From Taeniopygia guttata (Eukaryota; Chordata; Aves; Passeriformes; Estrildidae), in contig NC_133063.1 in the NCBI RefSeq assembly GCF_048771995.1, positions 14,202,063-14,266,062 of the forward strand: a stretch of 64,000 nt of DNA. The letters run 5' to 3'. The notes under the pieces are model-generated. The model saw only the letters and a list, made by a program, of their open reading frames with translations. It was not told the DNA's origin and made no database searches. Each line of letters begins with the position of its first letter. Position 1 is the stretch's first letter. Below are positions 53,581-64,000 of this stretch, one piece after another. A program made the translations under genes and the position numbers.

Positions 53581-56500
53581 TGTATTTCATCAGAAAAAAA
53601 TCAGTCCCATATTAGAGTGACCAACTAGCTTTTCTGTGTATTATCATTTAATTCATCAGCAGACAGAGATTTTCAGCAGGAATGTCAGTGTTAATTTAAG
53701 GAACCCACCTGTTTCTACTACCTGTGAAATATTTTGATCAGAACTGACTGGAAAATTTTGCTCAGTTGAAACTCATTTTTGCACTACAACTGAAACAGCT
53801 AAAATATTTCACAAATCATTTTTGCTTTGATATGCAGGGAGATTTGCTTCAGAATTAAAGTTTTCAACACTGGTAAACCTACAGTTTGAATTTTAGCACT
53901 GTACTTGCGATTTTTGTCACAATTCTCTTTTGCCAACGTGTTTTTGGATCAATGCAGGACAGAAACTCCAGAAACTGTCTCCTAATTCTGTATTGTTACT
54001 CCTTGGTGCTAATTTTGGTTGGCTCTTTTGCCTCCAAGAACATTTAGTATTTCATGCTTTTCAACTCTGATTAAGATTTGTATTGCTCTGCTGTTTGCAA
54101 GCAGCATGTTAACATGAACATGAGCAAAAGATCTCAACCTTGGCTTTCATGCCTTTCATGTCTTTCTAAAAATGGCATGAAAACTAACAGCAGATGTTTG
54201 TCCTTCTCTGGCTTTCAAAATTTACATCCCAAATTTGTACTGCTGCTTAATGACTCAAGATAGTAAATCATGTAATACCAGTCAATGGAAGCACATTCTG
54301 TAAGTAGCTTTGTGACATTTCTGCTCCTAGGATATATTCTATGTCAAAAGAACAGAAATATCGGCAATATCTGAATGCTATATATAGGCCATTCTGTACC
54401 CTCTCAGTCTGGATACAGAAGGTTTTTCTTTTCATCATTTCCCACTTTACATATATCTCAGAATCAATCTCTTTTGTTTTTGCAGTGTCTGGGCATTGCT
54501 TTCCCCACTGCTGCAACCACATTCTTTTGAGTGTTTCACGAATATTCTCTTTCCTCCAAATTACAGAGAAGAAAGTACTCTCCTAGCCAGCATTCCTCAT
54601 GGTTAGGTCCAAATATTGGATTTTCCTTTCCCCTCTCTGGATTCCTGCTAAAATCCCATTTGCCATTTCTCTCAGTGCAATGCCTGAGGTCCAGGTATCC
54701 TGACTCCCACAGATGTCACTGGGATTTTCAGCACTGCAAAAGAAGGATCTTTTCTCATGTTTTGTGCTTTGTTTGGAAATCCCTCTTCATCCATGCTGAT
54801 GTGACTGCCCTGTGTTGTCAGACTTTATCAACCCACATTGCTCCTACTATCTTCTTGAGCACAATGACATAACTGAAAAAAAAAATCAGGAAATAACAAG
54901 TGTTCAATTAAACTGTGCCATTAATTTGCACTACTTTTCACTACTGCCCTTTACAAATTAGATCGCACTGCTGTCTTGACACAATTCATAGTGCAAGTAT
55001 GACTTCGCCTTGGTACTTAGGCTTACTATCAATAATACCCTTCAAAAGCACAAAGAAAAGCTGATTTCTTACCTGAACAAATGCATCTAATTTCACTTCA
55101 AAAATCAGATGTGTGATTAAGTCTATTGCTAAAATAAGAATGAAAAAAAAAAAAATTAGCACTAAAACAGGTCCTACATCTCTTTCTGGAAGCAGAAAAA
55201 ATTGATATATTTTCCTGATTTTCTACAATTTCTGTCCAGCTGCAGGCAGAAGGGAAAATGCAAAAGGAACATGGAATTGACGTTCTCCTTGCAGTTATGT
55301 TTCCATGTTGAAGAATTATGAAATTCAGAAACTGTTGAAAAGCTTTGGATAAACATAAGACTCTCACTGCTTAGAGGCTAACCTTAGGAATTTTCTGACA
55401 ACTCGGATGATTTTCAGGCCACAAGAATTTCTAAAATATTTTCCAAAATGTTGAATATGCCATATTTTAGCCATTTGAGCTGTATATATATGGCTTGATC
55501 AAGTGAAAAAACCTGTTATTTAAAATAAAATCAGTTCAAAAATGCTGTCAGGAAGATGGGGGATGGAAAGAATTCTTAAAATACTTGTCTTATAAATGAC
55601 AAAAATAATTTTGAAACAGATGCAAGCAAGGTATTTTTTCTATAACTTTGAACTGTGTTAAGCTTCTACCTTCAAAGACTTTAGTGGTAGTTAGGCTTTT
55701 TCATTAACTTCTGGACTTCACACTCTATCAATCAGTAAGGTATCTTTTAGTTCTGTTAGTGCTTTATGATTATATGCATAGGAACTCCCACAAATTGTCA
55801 GTCAATTGTAGAACAGAGCAGGAAACAAAATATATATCTGTCCCCAGTTAAAAATGTGTGGCAGAAATATAAGAGAATGTGATGGGCCTAATCAAGCAAG
55901 AAACAGCATTTGAATGTATCATCTGTTCTTCTAAGAGTGGTAGTTTGGCTTGGAATAATGCTTTTCAAGCTCTGGAAATACCCATATTACTAATTAGCGA
56001 TATTAATTCATCTCTGTGATTAAGGATCCCTGTCTTCCTTTTAAAACTACATGTATTTTAGACATGGGGTACTTAAACTAGAAGTTTGGCACTATGGATG
56101 GATTTTCTAGAAAATATTGTTAAATACTGCATTTTAGAGGCCAGTACATGCTTTTAGTTTTGGCAGAAAAAACACTTCTTGCTGTTTAATTTTTATTTTG
56201 TTTTGTTTTTATCTCATTGTTGCTAAATGCATTGGGTTTTAGTGATGTGTACAGGGAGTTGTGAATGGGGAAACAAAACCAACAGATCCATGGAGCAGGA
56301 AAAATAATGTGCTGGCTAGAGACCAAAGGGGATCAGCCAATTACTTAGGAGAATAAAAAATTTCCTCTGATGACAGACTTTTTTCTCTGTTAGATGTACA
56401 ATTGCATGTACAATGTTCCCATGGTTCTGACTGTGGCAGGCATTTCATTTTCACTTATTACATTATTCCTGTCTGGTTTAGACCAAACTAAATTGTAAAA

Positions 56501-56638
56501 AAGGGGTCTTTTGAGGGCACACTTGACAGTATAGGAGAGTTATGCCTTCTGGGGAAAAAAGTGTTTTCTGCTGATGCAACCTTTTACTATAATCCCATAG
56601 AGTGTAAACAGAATGTAACTTTTTAAATTCAATTTCAG
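53581..56638. other. HSD17B3 remnant intron 7
   Basis: This is AT-rich sequence. No gene, RNA gene or named repeat was recognised. The short open frames have no domain. Confidence 0.5.
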
Positions 56639-56720
56639 TCAGAAAGTTCTAATTGTGAATCTGTCCTCTGGTTCAAGTACTTTCCCTTGTCCATTATATA
56701 CAATGTACTCAGCTACTAAG
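56639..56720 (+). pseudogene. HSD17B3: HSD17B3 remnant, exon 8 with catalytic motif
   Basis: After the acceptor AATTTCAG, 82 bases (the same as my count for human) read QKVLIVNLSSGSSTF then PCPLYTMYSATK, with no stop or indel. The human sequence is QKGLILNISSGIALF then PWPLYSMYSASK. The SDR catalytic Ser and the Tyr and Lys of YxxxK are all kept. The donor that should read GTAAGT is ATAAGT. Confidence 0.88.
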
Positions 56721-57525
56721 ATAAGTCTTCCACACTGCTTTATGAAGAAATCCCCATTAAGTGTTTATCAAAGCATTGTATCAATATAACGAATGATGAG
56801 TATATGAATAGCATTGCTCCATTGAAATAATGAAGTAACATAAATTAGCACTACCTGACAACCAGGAATCAATGAAATGATGTACATGAAATCAGCTCAG
56901 GGTATATCTGATCCTTGGAATGATTTTGCCTTTGATTAAATAGTATTATAGCAGTGCTCACAATTTGTCTTAATTCTGGGAAGTGATGAATTTTTCTAGG
57001 CTCACTTATCTAGCTTCCTTAAAACTGTAGATGCACAAAAGTGCTAGATTTTGCTTATGGAACCAAGAATAAAATTCTGGTAGGTGACTGGTAAGTTGCC
57101 TAACTTCATAGATTTCACCTTAAATTTTTTCTCTGAATTTGAATCCATGAACTTGCAAAACTGAGGAATGAATGATTTTGAATAAAACTCCAAAACTAAT
57201 TTGATCAACTCAGGTTTCTTTCAAATTAAAAATTCGAATTATATTTTCTTGAATGTAGCTAAAGTTTAGATTGGCCAAAAAAAGGTATATTTTTGGTAAG
57301 AAAGTATCATTTTCTATTTCCTTTTTCTCCTTCAATATAAATCCTTCATTGCTCAAAATTTGAACTTCATTCAAACCAGACAATTTTAGGTCCTTAAAAA
57401 TGTTTAAAATGTTTACTTAACATTACTTCCAAGTGATATAGTACATTAGTAAGATTATGTTGTCTCCTTGTCTTTTTTCATTCTCAGGTATCTTATAACT
57501 TTGGGGTTTCTTTTGTTTTGGCCTG

Positions 57526-57611
57526 GTTTTTTTTTTTTTTTTTTGTTTTTGGGGTTTTTTTTGGTTTTTTTTTTTTTTTTTTTGTTGTTGTTGTTGTTTT
57601 TGTTTGTTTGT
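57526..57611. repeat. Poly-T / (TTG)n low-complexity tract
   Basis: T-runs are broken by G, with TTGTTGTTGTTGTTG near 57583-57597. It yields a Phe-rich open frame that is an artefact. Confidence 0.9.
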
Positions 57612-58086
57612 ATCATGCAATACCATGACAGTGTTGGTGTTGCAATTTTAAGACTATCAAATGATGGATTTGAAAAACAGTCTTTTTTTTTTCCTTACTA
57701 TGACTTTTATATTTTTAATTACAGAGGAGCAATTCAACATCATCAAGTTTTTGACTATTTCTCAAAAAGGTCCAACTCCTAAAATCTCTCCTGAAAGAAA
57801 CTCAACATTTGCATAAAGTCAGTATATGCATACTCTTCATGATGTGGAGAAAAACTTAGATAAATCTAAAAGATTGAAGCTAAAACTTTCCTTCAAATTC
57901 AGAAATGCTTGACTTTGAAACATTTATCTGTAGATTATGCTACTAGGTGAATACTGAAGGCACAAGTTTCATTTTGCTCCACTTTTCATTGCAAAAAACC
58001 AACAAGTGCAAGTGTCTGTCTGGTACGGAGGGATCATCCAGAGCAGAGAGCCACATGGAACAATATCTAGAATAAGTGGGACTTGG

Positions 58087-58131
58087 GGATGTATATGTCT
58101 ACTTTTAAAAGGTCTCAAAGCTTGCAATGCA
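58087..58131 (+). pseudogene. HSD17B3: HSD17B3 remnant, exon 9 (weak candidate)
   Basis: The frame GCICLLLKGLKACNA resembles human AFVCAFSKALQEEYKA in its Cys, Lys and Leu spacing, and GT follows. No good acceptor precedes it. The length is one codon short. It may be chance. Confidence 0.28.
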
Positions 58132-58778
58132 GTCTGCAGTACTACTTGTTGCATGTCCAGCTCAGGGCAGTGCCAGGTTCCATTTTTTCTGGCACAGAGA
58201 AAGAGTCAGCCTGGCCCGGGTGCACCAGCAGAAGCTATATCTTGAAAGCTTTATTTTTAAATTTTACACCACTGCCCTGGGACTTAGCTTGTACAATGTT
58301 AGGCTGTTTGTGTTGAGGACATGGTCACACATTTCTGAACACAGTGAAAGCACTTAGTTTCCTATGCTAATGATTTGTTTGGTTTGGTTTGGTTATGTTC
58401 TATCTAGGCTTTTATAAGCACTTCTACAACCACTACAAGCAGAGTATAAAGCAAAGGTAATTATCATACCAGTGTTGGTGTATCTTGCCATATTAGCCTT
58501 TGTTTTAGCAAATTCTCCAAGAATATTTGAGATGCCTAAATCCGTATCGTGTAGCTGTCTTCAGTGAACTGCTGGGTGACTCTGCAAAAGTTCTGTCTCC
58601 CCTCTATATGCAGCTTTTCCCTTATTTCACCATAATACTATCACTGATTCCATATAGTGCCCTAATCCATTGCAAATATCAGTTAAAATATGTCAGATGC
58701 TATGGGATTCTGCAGAGTGCCTTATGTAAGTATTAGATAGCACTACACTGTTGTTGTTACTATTATTTTTTATTTTAG

Positions 58779-58928
58779 ATAGTGCTTCCTGATGGTGTTT
58801 CTGCTCCAGTGACAATGTACCAAAACCCTGATGATATTACAAAAACAGCAGAGGAACTTGTTTGTGAATCACTGGAGTATGTCACCTTTGGAGATGAGAT
58901 TTTTGGATGTTTCATCCATGAAATTCTG
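58779..58928 (+). pseudogene. HSD17B3: HSD17B3 remnant, exon 10
   Basis: After TATTTTAG the frame reads IVLPDGVSAPVTMYQ, then ITKTAEELVCESLEYVT and GCFIHEIL. The human sequence is QVLTPYAVSTAMTKY, then ITKTADEFVKESLNYVT and GCLAHEIL. There is one codon fewer and no stop. The bases after CATGAAATTCTG are ATTGAA, so the donor is gone and the frame stops seven codons later. The first few codons of the human exon are not seen. Confidence 0.88.
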
Positions 58929-59880
58929 ATTGAATTTGCTTGTGTATAAATGTCTTCCAAAGACTTCAGCCAAGTCTGTCTGGGCTCAGCCTGTTCTTTT
59001 CACTTTTTCATAGACCTTGGACGTCAAACAAGAAAGAGACAATGGGTTGTTAAAACCAATATGGCACCAGTATATGAAGAGAGGAATATGAAAATATGAA
59101 TATGAAGAGAGGAATACACAAGTAAAGTGTAGTGGTAAGAACATAGTATGGTTTTCTCTGCTTATGAGCCTTGAGCTGATCTCAGTTTCATGTCTGGTTA
59201 TCCTTTATCCTCTCTCCAGCTGCCTGTTTTCATGACCTTGCTAAGGAATTTTCCAAGACCTCTACTCCTTCAGAAAAATTGGCCAGCAATTTCAAATGTT
59301 ATTAGTGGGGGAGAGGAAGGACATAAAACGAGAATGTACTGTCACAAAGACATCATTTCCTTGGATACCATGCTAACAAAATAGAGTAAATATTTATACA
59401 CAGCAGCTGTTAATGATGAGCATTAAATGCAAGTATAAGAAAGGCAACAGATTTGCTAAAAGCAGAGGAATTAACATTTTCCTCTAAGAGAAATGTAGTT
59501 ACTGAAAGCCTGAAGTAAAAGGTTTTGTGGGCCTAATATAGGGTCTAAGAAACTTATATTACCATTTTAGCATAGTCTTGAAGGTCAGAAATAATTATGG
59601 TTATTTGATATTTATGAATAAAACGATAATTTGCTTTATTTCCATTTTGTTTGCAGTATATTTTCATGGTTTCAGTGAGTGTTTTGTGTGTGTTTGGAAG
59701 GAAATTTGCAAGAAGATAAAAAGAAATTTTTCAGAATGTAAAGTACACACTGGGCTTTGGGAAGCCTGCAATTACAAACATTTTTTTTTCTTTCAAGAGC
59801 CTGTGAATGGCTGAGCAATATTCAGTATGGGCTGTAAGAGGCAGCAACATAGGAAAAGGATACACAGTAATTCTACACTG
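58929..59880. other. No gene seen
   Basis: This is AT-rich sequence after the last clear HSD17B3 exon, with a small imperfect repeat GAAGAGAGGAATA at about 59077 and 59104. The final HSD17B3 exon (human AGFLSLIPAWAFYSG...) was looked for here and not found. Confidence 0.5.
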
Positions 59881-59884
59881 CTGA

Positions 59885-61152
59885 ATTGAGTCCAGAAGAC
59901 AAATGTTTTGACTGGATGCCTGTCAAATCAAATTGGATGCTGTTAAAAGGTATTTCAAGGACAATGCAATCACCAGGCATAGTCATTGTGAGTTCATAAA
60001 GGGAAAGTCCCACCTAATTAATTTGATACCCATCTAGAATAAGGTAACTTGCCTAGTGGATGAAAGGAAGGTGGTAGGTGAGGCTTTTCTTGATTTTAGT
60101 AATATTTAGTAAGATTTTGGTAAGATTTTTGATGCTGTCCCTCAAAGTGTTCTGGACAAGCTGCTGTGATGATCAGGTTCACAGTGTGCTGGACGAAGAA
60201 CTGGATGAATGTCAGAACTTCAGGGGTTTTAGTGTATAGGGCTACATCTGCCTGGTGAGCAATCACCAGTGTTCCTCAGGAATTCACTGTAGGACCAGTT
60301 CTGGTTTATCAAGTTTATCAATGATCTGGATGCAGGACTTGAATGGGCCATTTGCTGACAACACTAAACTAGGAGATGCTATTGACTCTCTTCAGAGACA
60401 AGAGGCCTTCCAGAGGGATCTGAAATAGATTGGAGCAATGGGTAATTATCAGTGGCATGAAATTTAACAAGAAAAAATACAGAGTCTTCCCCTGGGATGC
60501 AGTAAAGCTGGGCACAAGTATAAGCTGGGAGAGGAGTGTGTGTAGAACAGCCCTGCAAAAGGGATCTGGGGGTGCTGGTTGGCAGCAGCTCAGGCTGAGC
60601 CAGCAGCGTGTGCCCGGGCAGCCAGGAGGGCAAATCCCATCCTGGGGTGCATCAGACACAGCAGCACCAGCTGGGATTGGGATCATCCTGCTGGATTCAG
60701 CCCTAGTGCAGCCTCACCCTGAGTCCTGTGTGCAGTGCTGGGCCCCACAGTCTGAGAAGGGTGGGAAGGTCCTGGAATGGTCCAGAGGAGGACAACTGAG
60801 CTGGTGGAAGGGCTGGAAGGCAGATCCTGTGGGGAGAGGCTGAGGGCTCTGGGCTGTCTGGTTTGGAGAGAAGGAGGCTCAGGGGTGACCTCATTGCTCT
60901 GTACAGCTCCCTGAGGAGGGGACCTTGGGAGGGAGGGTCTGATCTCTCTGCTCTGGACATTAGGATGTACCTCCCTGCTGAGAGGATGGTGAAACACTGT
61001 CACAGGCTTCCTAGAAAGGTGGTTGATGTTCTGTGCCTGTCAGTGCACCTGGACCATGCTGTTCACCTTGGGCTTTAACTTCTAGTCAGCCCTGAAGTGG
61101 TCAGGCAGCTAAACTACACGATCTCTTTAAGTCCTTTCCAACTATTTTATCC
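59885..61152 (+). mobile_element. CR1 LINE, about 1.27 kb, with RT remnant
   Basis: This is the longest CR1 copy in the window. It runs from within the reverse-transcriptase domain to near the 3' end. RT landmarks are visible: FLDFS...FDAVP around 60087-60140, and FADNTKL around 60351-60371, where the catalytic FADD reads FADN. The later noncoding part has the phrases GGGATCTGGGGGTGCTGGTT and GTCAGCCCTGAAGTGGTCAG. Against the consensus as I recall it, roughly 100 bases are missing near 60955. It has many stops and is inactive. Confidence 0.85.
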
Positions 61153-61159
61153 TGGGCTA

Positions 61160-62815
61160 GGCTTGCTTCTGCTATTTAATCAGATGGATTTCTGTTCATT
61201 AAAAAACAGTAATTTTCATCTGTATTTTAATTTTGCATGTTCATTTAACTTCTTCATTTCAAAAAGTATTTGTAAAATGCTTGTATGAAGATAGCAAGGA
61301 CTCTATTAATAAATAATTGAGATTTTTTGCCAAATGTGATGGACAGTCTCTGTAATCTTCTAGACGGAAAAGAAATCACAAAATGTATCCTGCTGGCTCC
61401 AGAAATTCCTGTCTGCTGCACTGAAGTTAATGACATCTATAGACAACATATCATAGACATATATTATAGCACCATTTAGGTCCCAGCTTTCCACACATCT
61501 CTCATATACTTGTTGTTATAAATCTCAAAAGAACAACTAAGGATTGAGCTGAGATCTCTGAACTGAAATAATGAAAATTACAATACATAAAATGATATGT
61601 ATCTTTCCTGCAGTACAATCAGATTTGACCCAGATATGCAAATAGTTGTAAAAAATCACTTTATTCACATGGGCTCCTATGAGTTGGCTCTGCCATTGAA
61701 TTCAATGAAAGTGCTGATACACTTATGTTCTTTTATGTCAGAATTGGACATAAAACTATCACTTGAATATTATCGCCCAATGTAGCAAATATATGGAAAT
61801 AATGAGACATCTATGCTGGACATTTCGGCATTGATGGTTTGAAAAGCAAGGAATAGAAACAGTTTGTTCATCACTCCATAAAGGCTATGTTTTCAAGTGA
61901 TTAAACTGAAAAGTGTTATATTTTGAAGTGTTATATTTGTGTGGCTGTGCAGCAAATAAATATAGAATGCAAGGTATGTTATATATTGCATGTACACCAA
62001 AAGCTGTTGAAGTTTCTGGGGGAAGTGTACATTGAATATGAGGCACAAGTGTGGAAAGTAGGGTTTGTGTTTGTCATTAGTAGAAGTGCCTATTTCTCTA
62101 CGCATGCATATGCTCAATCAATACATCCTCAGATACAGCACAGATGCAGTACATGTCTCTTTCCCAGTTCATCCACTCCAAGCACATTCTGAGGCCTTGT
62201 CCCCGGAGAGCCCTCTGTATGTTTGATTTGCATGTGTTAGTAGTTCCTGCAGGGTAAAGCAACTCCTACAGAGCAGTGACTTCTTCTACTCTGCTTGAGT
62301 CAGTGGAGGTCGCTTGGGATTCAGTCATAGCAGCAACAAACCTGAGGACTCTTGCCTGCAGCTTGTCATGATCCCAACAATATAGCTAAATTCCTTTATT
62401 TTCCCTCTGACTTTCACACCAGTTACCTAACTCATGTTAAAGAATACACTTTCACCCTTCCTACAATGACAATGTTTTGTCACTGTAAATAAATGCTTAT
62501 CTGACATACAGGTACCCTAGTAACACAGAAATATCGTTGGTACAGGCATGGATTAGTGAGTAAGAGACGGTTTCCAAGGTTTGCCAAGTCCTGTAATCTG
62601 TGACAAATGACAAATCCATGTTTCCTGTCTCACACTGATTTATGGTTGTGCATTCTGCGCGAGTCTTGCAGGCTGTTGAGCAGAGAGCTGAGCAATCAGC
62701 TTGGTGTTGATTTGTTTCTCTTGATGAGCATAAAGACACTGTTACTTGCTGCTCTTGCATGGTCAGTCAGTACAGCATCCTTGTTTAACCTTTCAGCTCA
62801 GGCAGATGGTGTGAT
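61160..62815. other. Intergenic, no gene seen
   Basis: This is AT-rich sequence between two CR1 pieces. No coding exon, RNA gene or named repeat was recognised. Confidence 0.5.
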
Positions 62816-62817
62816 TC

Positions 62818-62906
62818 ATTGGGTGTCCTGAGCAGGCCCAGGAGCTGGACTCGATAATCCTCATCAGTCCTGTCCAACTCAGCATATTCTAGGATTCTGT
62901 AATTTT
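62818..62906 (+). mobile_element. CR1 LINE, short 3' tail
   Basis: GGCCCAGGAGCTGGACTCGA and TAATCCTCATCAGTCCTGTC, followed by CATATTCTAGGATTCTGTAA, match the CR1 3' terminus. Only about 90 bases remain. Confidence 0.75.
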
Positions 62907-63172
62907 GTTTAACTATTTGCACAATATTAGGCTGGATCCTGCTGACTTCCAATCTTCTAATGATAAATTAGAGTGCTCTCTCCAATGAAAAATTAACCTA
63001 AGTCTGCAAGAAGACGTTTCTCTTCCTTTGACTTCTCAGAGAAGTTAATGAGTGGATCAGCCACCAGCTGATCCAAGCCAGAACTCCATCTGGTTATTTT
63101 CAGCTTCTTAGGGCTGCTTCAACAACTGTCTCCACACAGTGTGCCAATTTTGGTCCCGACCCAAGCCACGCG

Positions 63173-63540
63173 TGTTGTAATCACATATCCTCTGAACAGA
63201 GAAAGACAGCTCTCCCAGGATTTTCCTGGGAAGCTGTGAGAAGCTGTGAGAAAGCTCAGAGAAAAGAATGAGATACAGTTCTTATCTTCACTTGCTGTGC
63301 CTGTTGTGCACATGTGGAATGTGTTACGGAGATTTGTTTAACCAAAGGGTGATTTCTTAATTGGTCACTGGTGATGGTGTTTGGATTCAAGGACCAATGT
63401 GGTCTGTCTGTATCAGACTGTCTGCAAGGGCAGAGTGTTTCCTAATAGTATAGTATGACATAATAAAGCAATTGATAAGCCTTTTGGAATCATGGAGTCA
63501 ATGCTAATTTTTACCTGACGGGGACCCCTGCTATGATACA
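63173..63540 (+). mobile_element. Solo LTR, same family as the 38.2 kb copy
   Basis: It starts TGTTG and ends GATACA. It shares long blocks with the reverse complement of 38172-38545, such as GTTGTGCACATG, GGAGATTTGTTTA and GTGATTTCTTAATT. AATAAA lies at 63462-63467. Length (368) is close to the other copy (374). The flanks CACGCG and CACGTG are near-matching but not clearly a target duplication. No internal viral part adjoins it. Confidence 0.75.
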
Positions 63541-64000
63541 CGTGCTAGAAAAAAATCCCAAAAAACTCCATAGGTATCCTATTGCAATGGTGGCAGGCCA
63601 TTGGGAAGACCACAAACAATTCTAGTTCCCCTCAGATCTGGCCCTTTCATGAAAAAAGGCCTTTCGCCATGGCCATCTTTCTTATGGGCTTGGTGCCAGG
63701 GATGTTGAGCCAAAATTTCTCTTGGGCATGTAAACAATAACACAAGTAATGGCAGTGCAAAAGCATTAAGTGAAAGGCAGGCCCTTCAAGAGTGTGCTGT
63801 AGCTGCAGTTATTCCCAAAGAGGGCTTGTGTCCTGATTTTTCTGCTAGAACTAAACCTAGTTCGTTTTTCTGAGCAATGACAGAACAGAAGAGAGATAGA
63901 AGGAAGAGCACTGGACTGGTGGAAAAAAAGAAATTGGGTCAGAAATACAGTGTAGTGCACAAAGCAAAATACTTAAAGGATCTCTTTCTTTCACATACAC
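63541..64000. other. Right end of window, no gene seen
   Basis: The sequence is mixed in composition. The open frame on the - strand (63766-63960) has no recognisable domain. Confidence 0.45.

Larger units (their letters stand above)
37821..58928 (+). pseudogene. HSD17B3: HSD17B3 unitary pseudogene, decayed multi-exon remnant
   Basis: HSD17B3 is the ER-membrane short-chain dehydrogenase that reduces androstenedione to testosterone in testis, using NADPH. Segments matching its exons lie in order on the + strand right after SLC35D2, where human HSD17B3 sits. Clear exons are 1 (37821-37971), 2 (40443-40488), 6 (52730-52797), 8 (56639-56720) and 10 (58779-58928). Weaker candidates are 3, 4, 7 and 9. 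Exon 2 keeps the cofactor motif TGAGDGIGKAYSF, and exon 8 keeps the catalytic Ser and the YSATK of the YxxxK motif. Lesions include a TGA for the Trp near codon 50, a frameshift in exon 1, a one-base loss and dead donor in exon 2, and a TGA at the exon 6 NVG glycine. The donors of exons 6, 8 and 10 are also lost. Introns are retained, so this is not a retrocopy. Exons 5 and 11 were not found. HSD17B12, the paralogue, is less likely given synteny and residues. Confidence 0.85.

Noticed and set aside
57468-57782. Phe/Leu-rich open frame
   Set aside because: It is the translation of the poly-T and TTG tract.
56721-58778. A functional AT-AC (U12-type) intron after exon 8
   Set aside because: The donor ATAAGT does not fit the U12 consensus ATATCC. 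A decayed GTAAGT is simpler, since other exons are also damaged.
37821-58928. A working but diverged HSD17B3, or HSD17B12
   Set aside because: Nonsense codons, frameshifts and lost donors in several exons rule out a working gene as read. Synteny after ZNF367 and SLC35D2 points to HSD17B3 and not HSD17B12.
59578-59814. Final HSD17B3 exon
   Set aside because: The acceptor-like TTTGCAG near 59659 is followed by sequence that does not match the human C-terminal residues in any frame that I can see.

Overview
The window looks like nuclear DNA of a bird, probably a passerine. It has vertebrate genes with GT-AG introns, CpG-island promoters, many CR1 LINE fragments (the main avian non-LTR family) and several avian-type solo LTRs, in otherwise AT-rich, gene-sparse sequence. 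All coding genes lie on the + strand. The order ZNF367, SLC35D2, HSD17B3 is the order I recall for human 9q22.

Layout. 1-4.1 kb: no gene; an old ERVL-type LTR-element fragment (about 1.93-2.64 kb) and a CR1 scrap at 4.1-4.2 kb. 4.23-5.85 kb: a CpG island with clustered NF-Y and E2F motifs, the ZNF367 promoter. 5.36-9.92 kb: ZNF367 in five coding exons (336 codons), with a 3'UTR of up to about 2.5 kb. 12.53-13.26 kb: the SLC35D2 CpG island. 13.00-33.87 kb: SLC35D2 in twelve coding exons (335 codons), with a 3'UTR running to about 35.9 kb. All twelve SLC35D2 exons join in phase without a stop.

37.8-58.9 kb: no intact gene, but a series of short segments in the right order and strand matches 17-beta-hydroxysteroid dehydrogenase 3 (HSD17B3). 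The clear exons are 1, 2, 6, 8 and 10; exons 3, 4, 7 and 9 are weaker. The series carries nonsense codons, small indels and lost splice donors. I read it as a unitary pseudogene of the testicular testosterone-making enzyme, in its syntenic place. This is the most interesting thing in the window.

The rest is introns, intergenic AT-rich DNA and repeats: solo LTRs at 26.1, 38.2, 47.7 and 63.2 kb, CR1 pieces at 6.0, 13.8, 14.6, 21.2, 59.9 and 62.8 kb, a perfect 122-bp-period tandem duplication in ZNF367 intron 2, and low-complexity tracts. The two live genes do not work in one pathway: ZNF367 is a nuclear zinc-finger factor and SLC35D2 a Golgi nucleotide-sugar transporter. Human and vertebrate comparisons are from memory; no database search was run.
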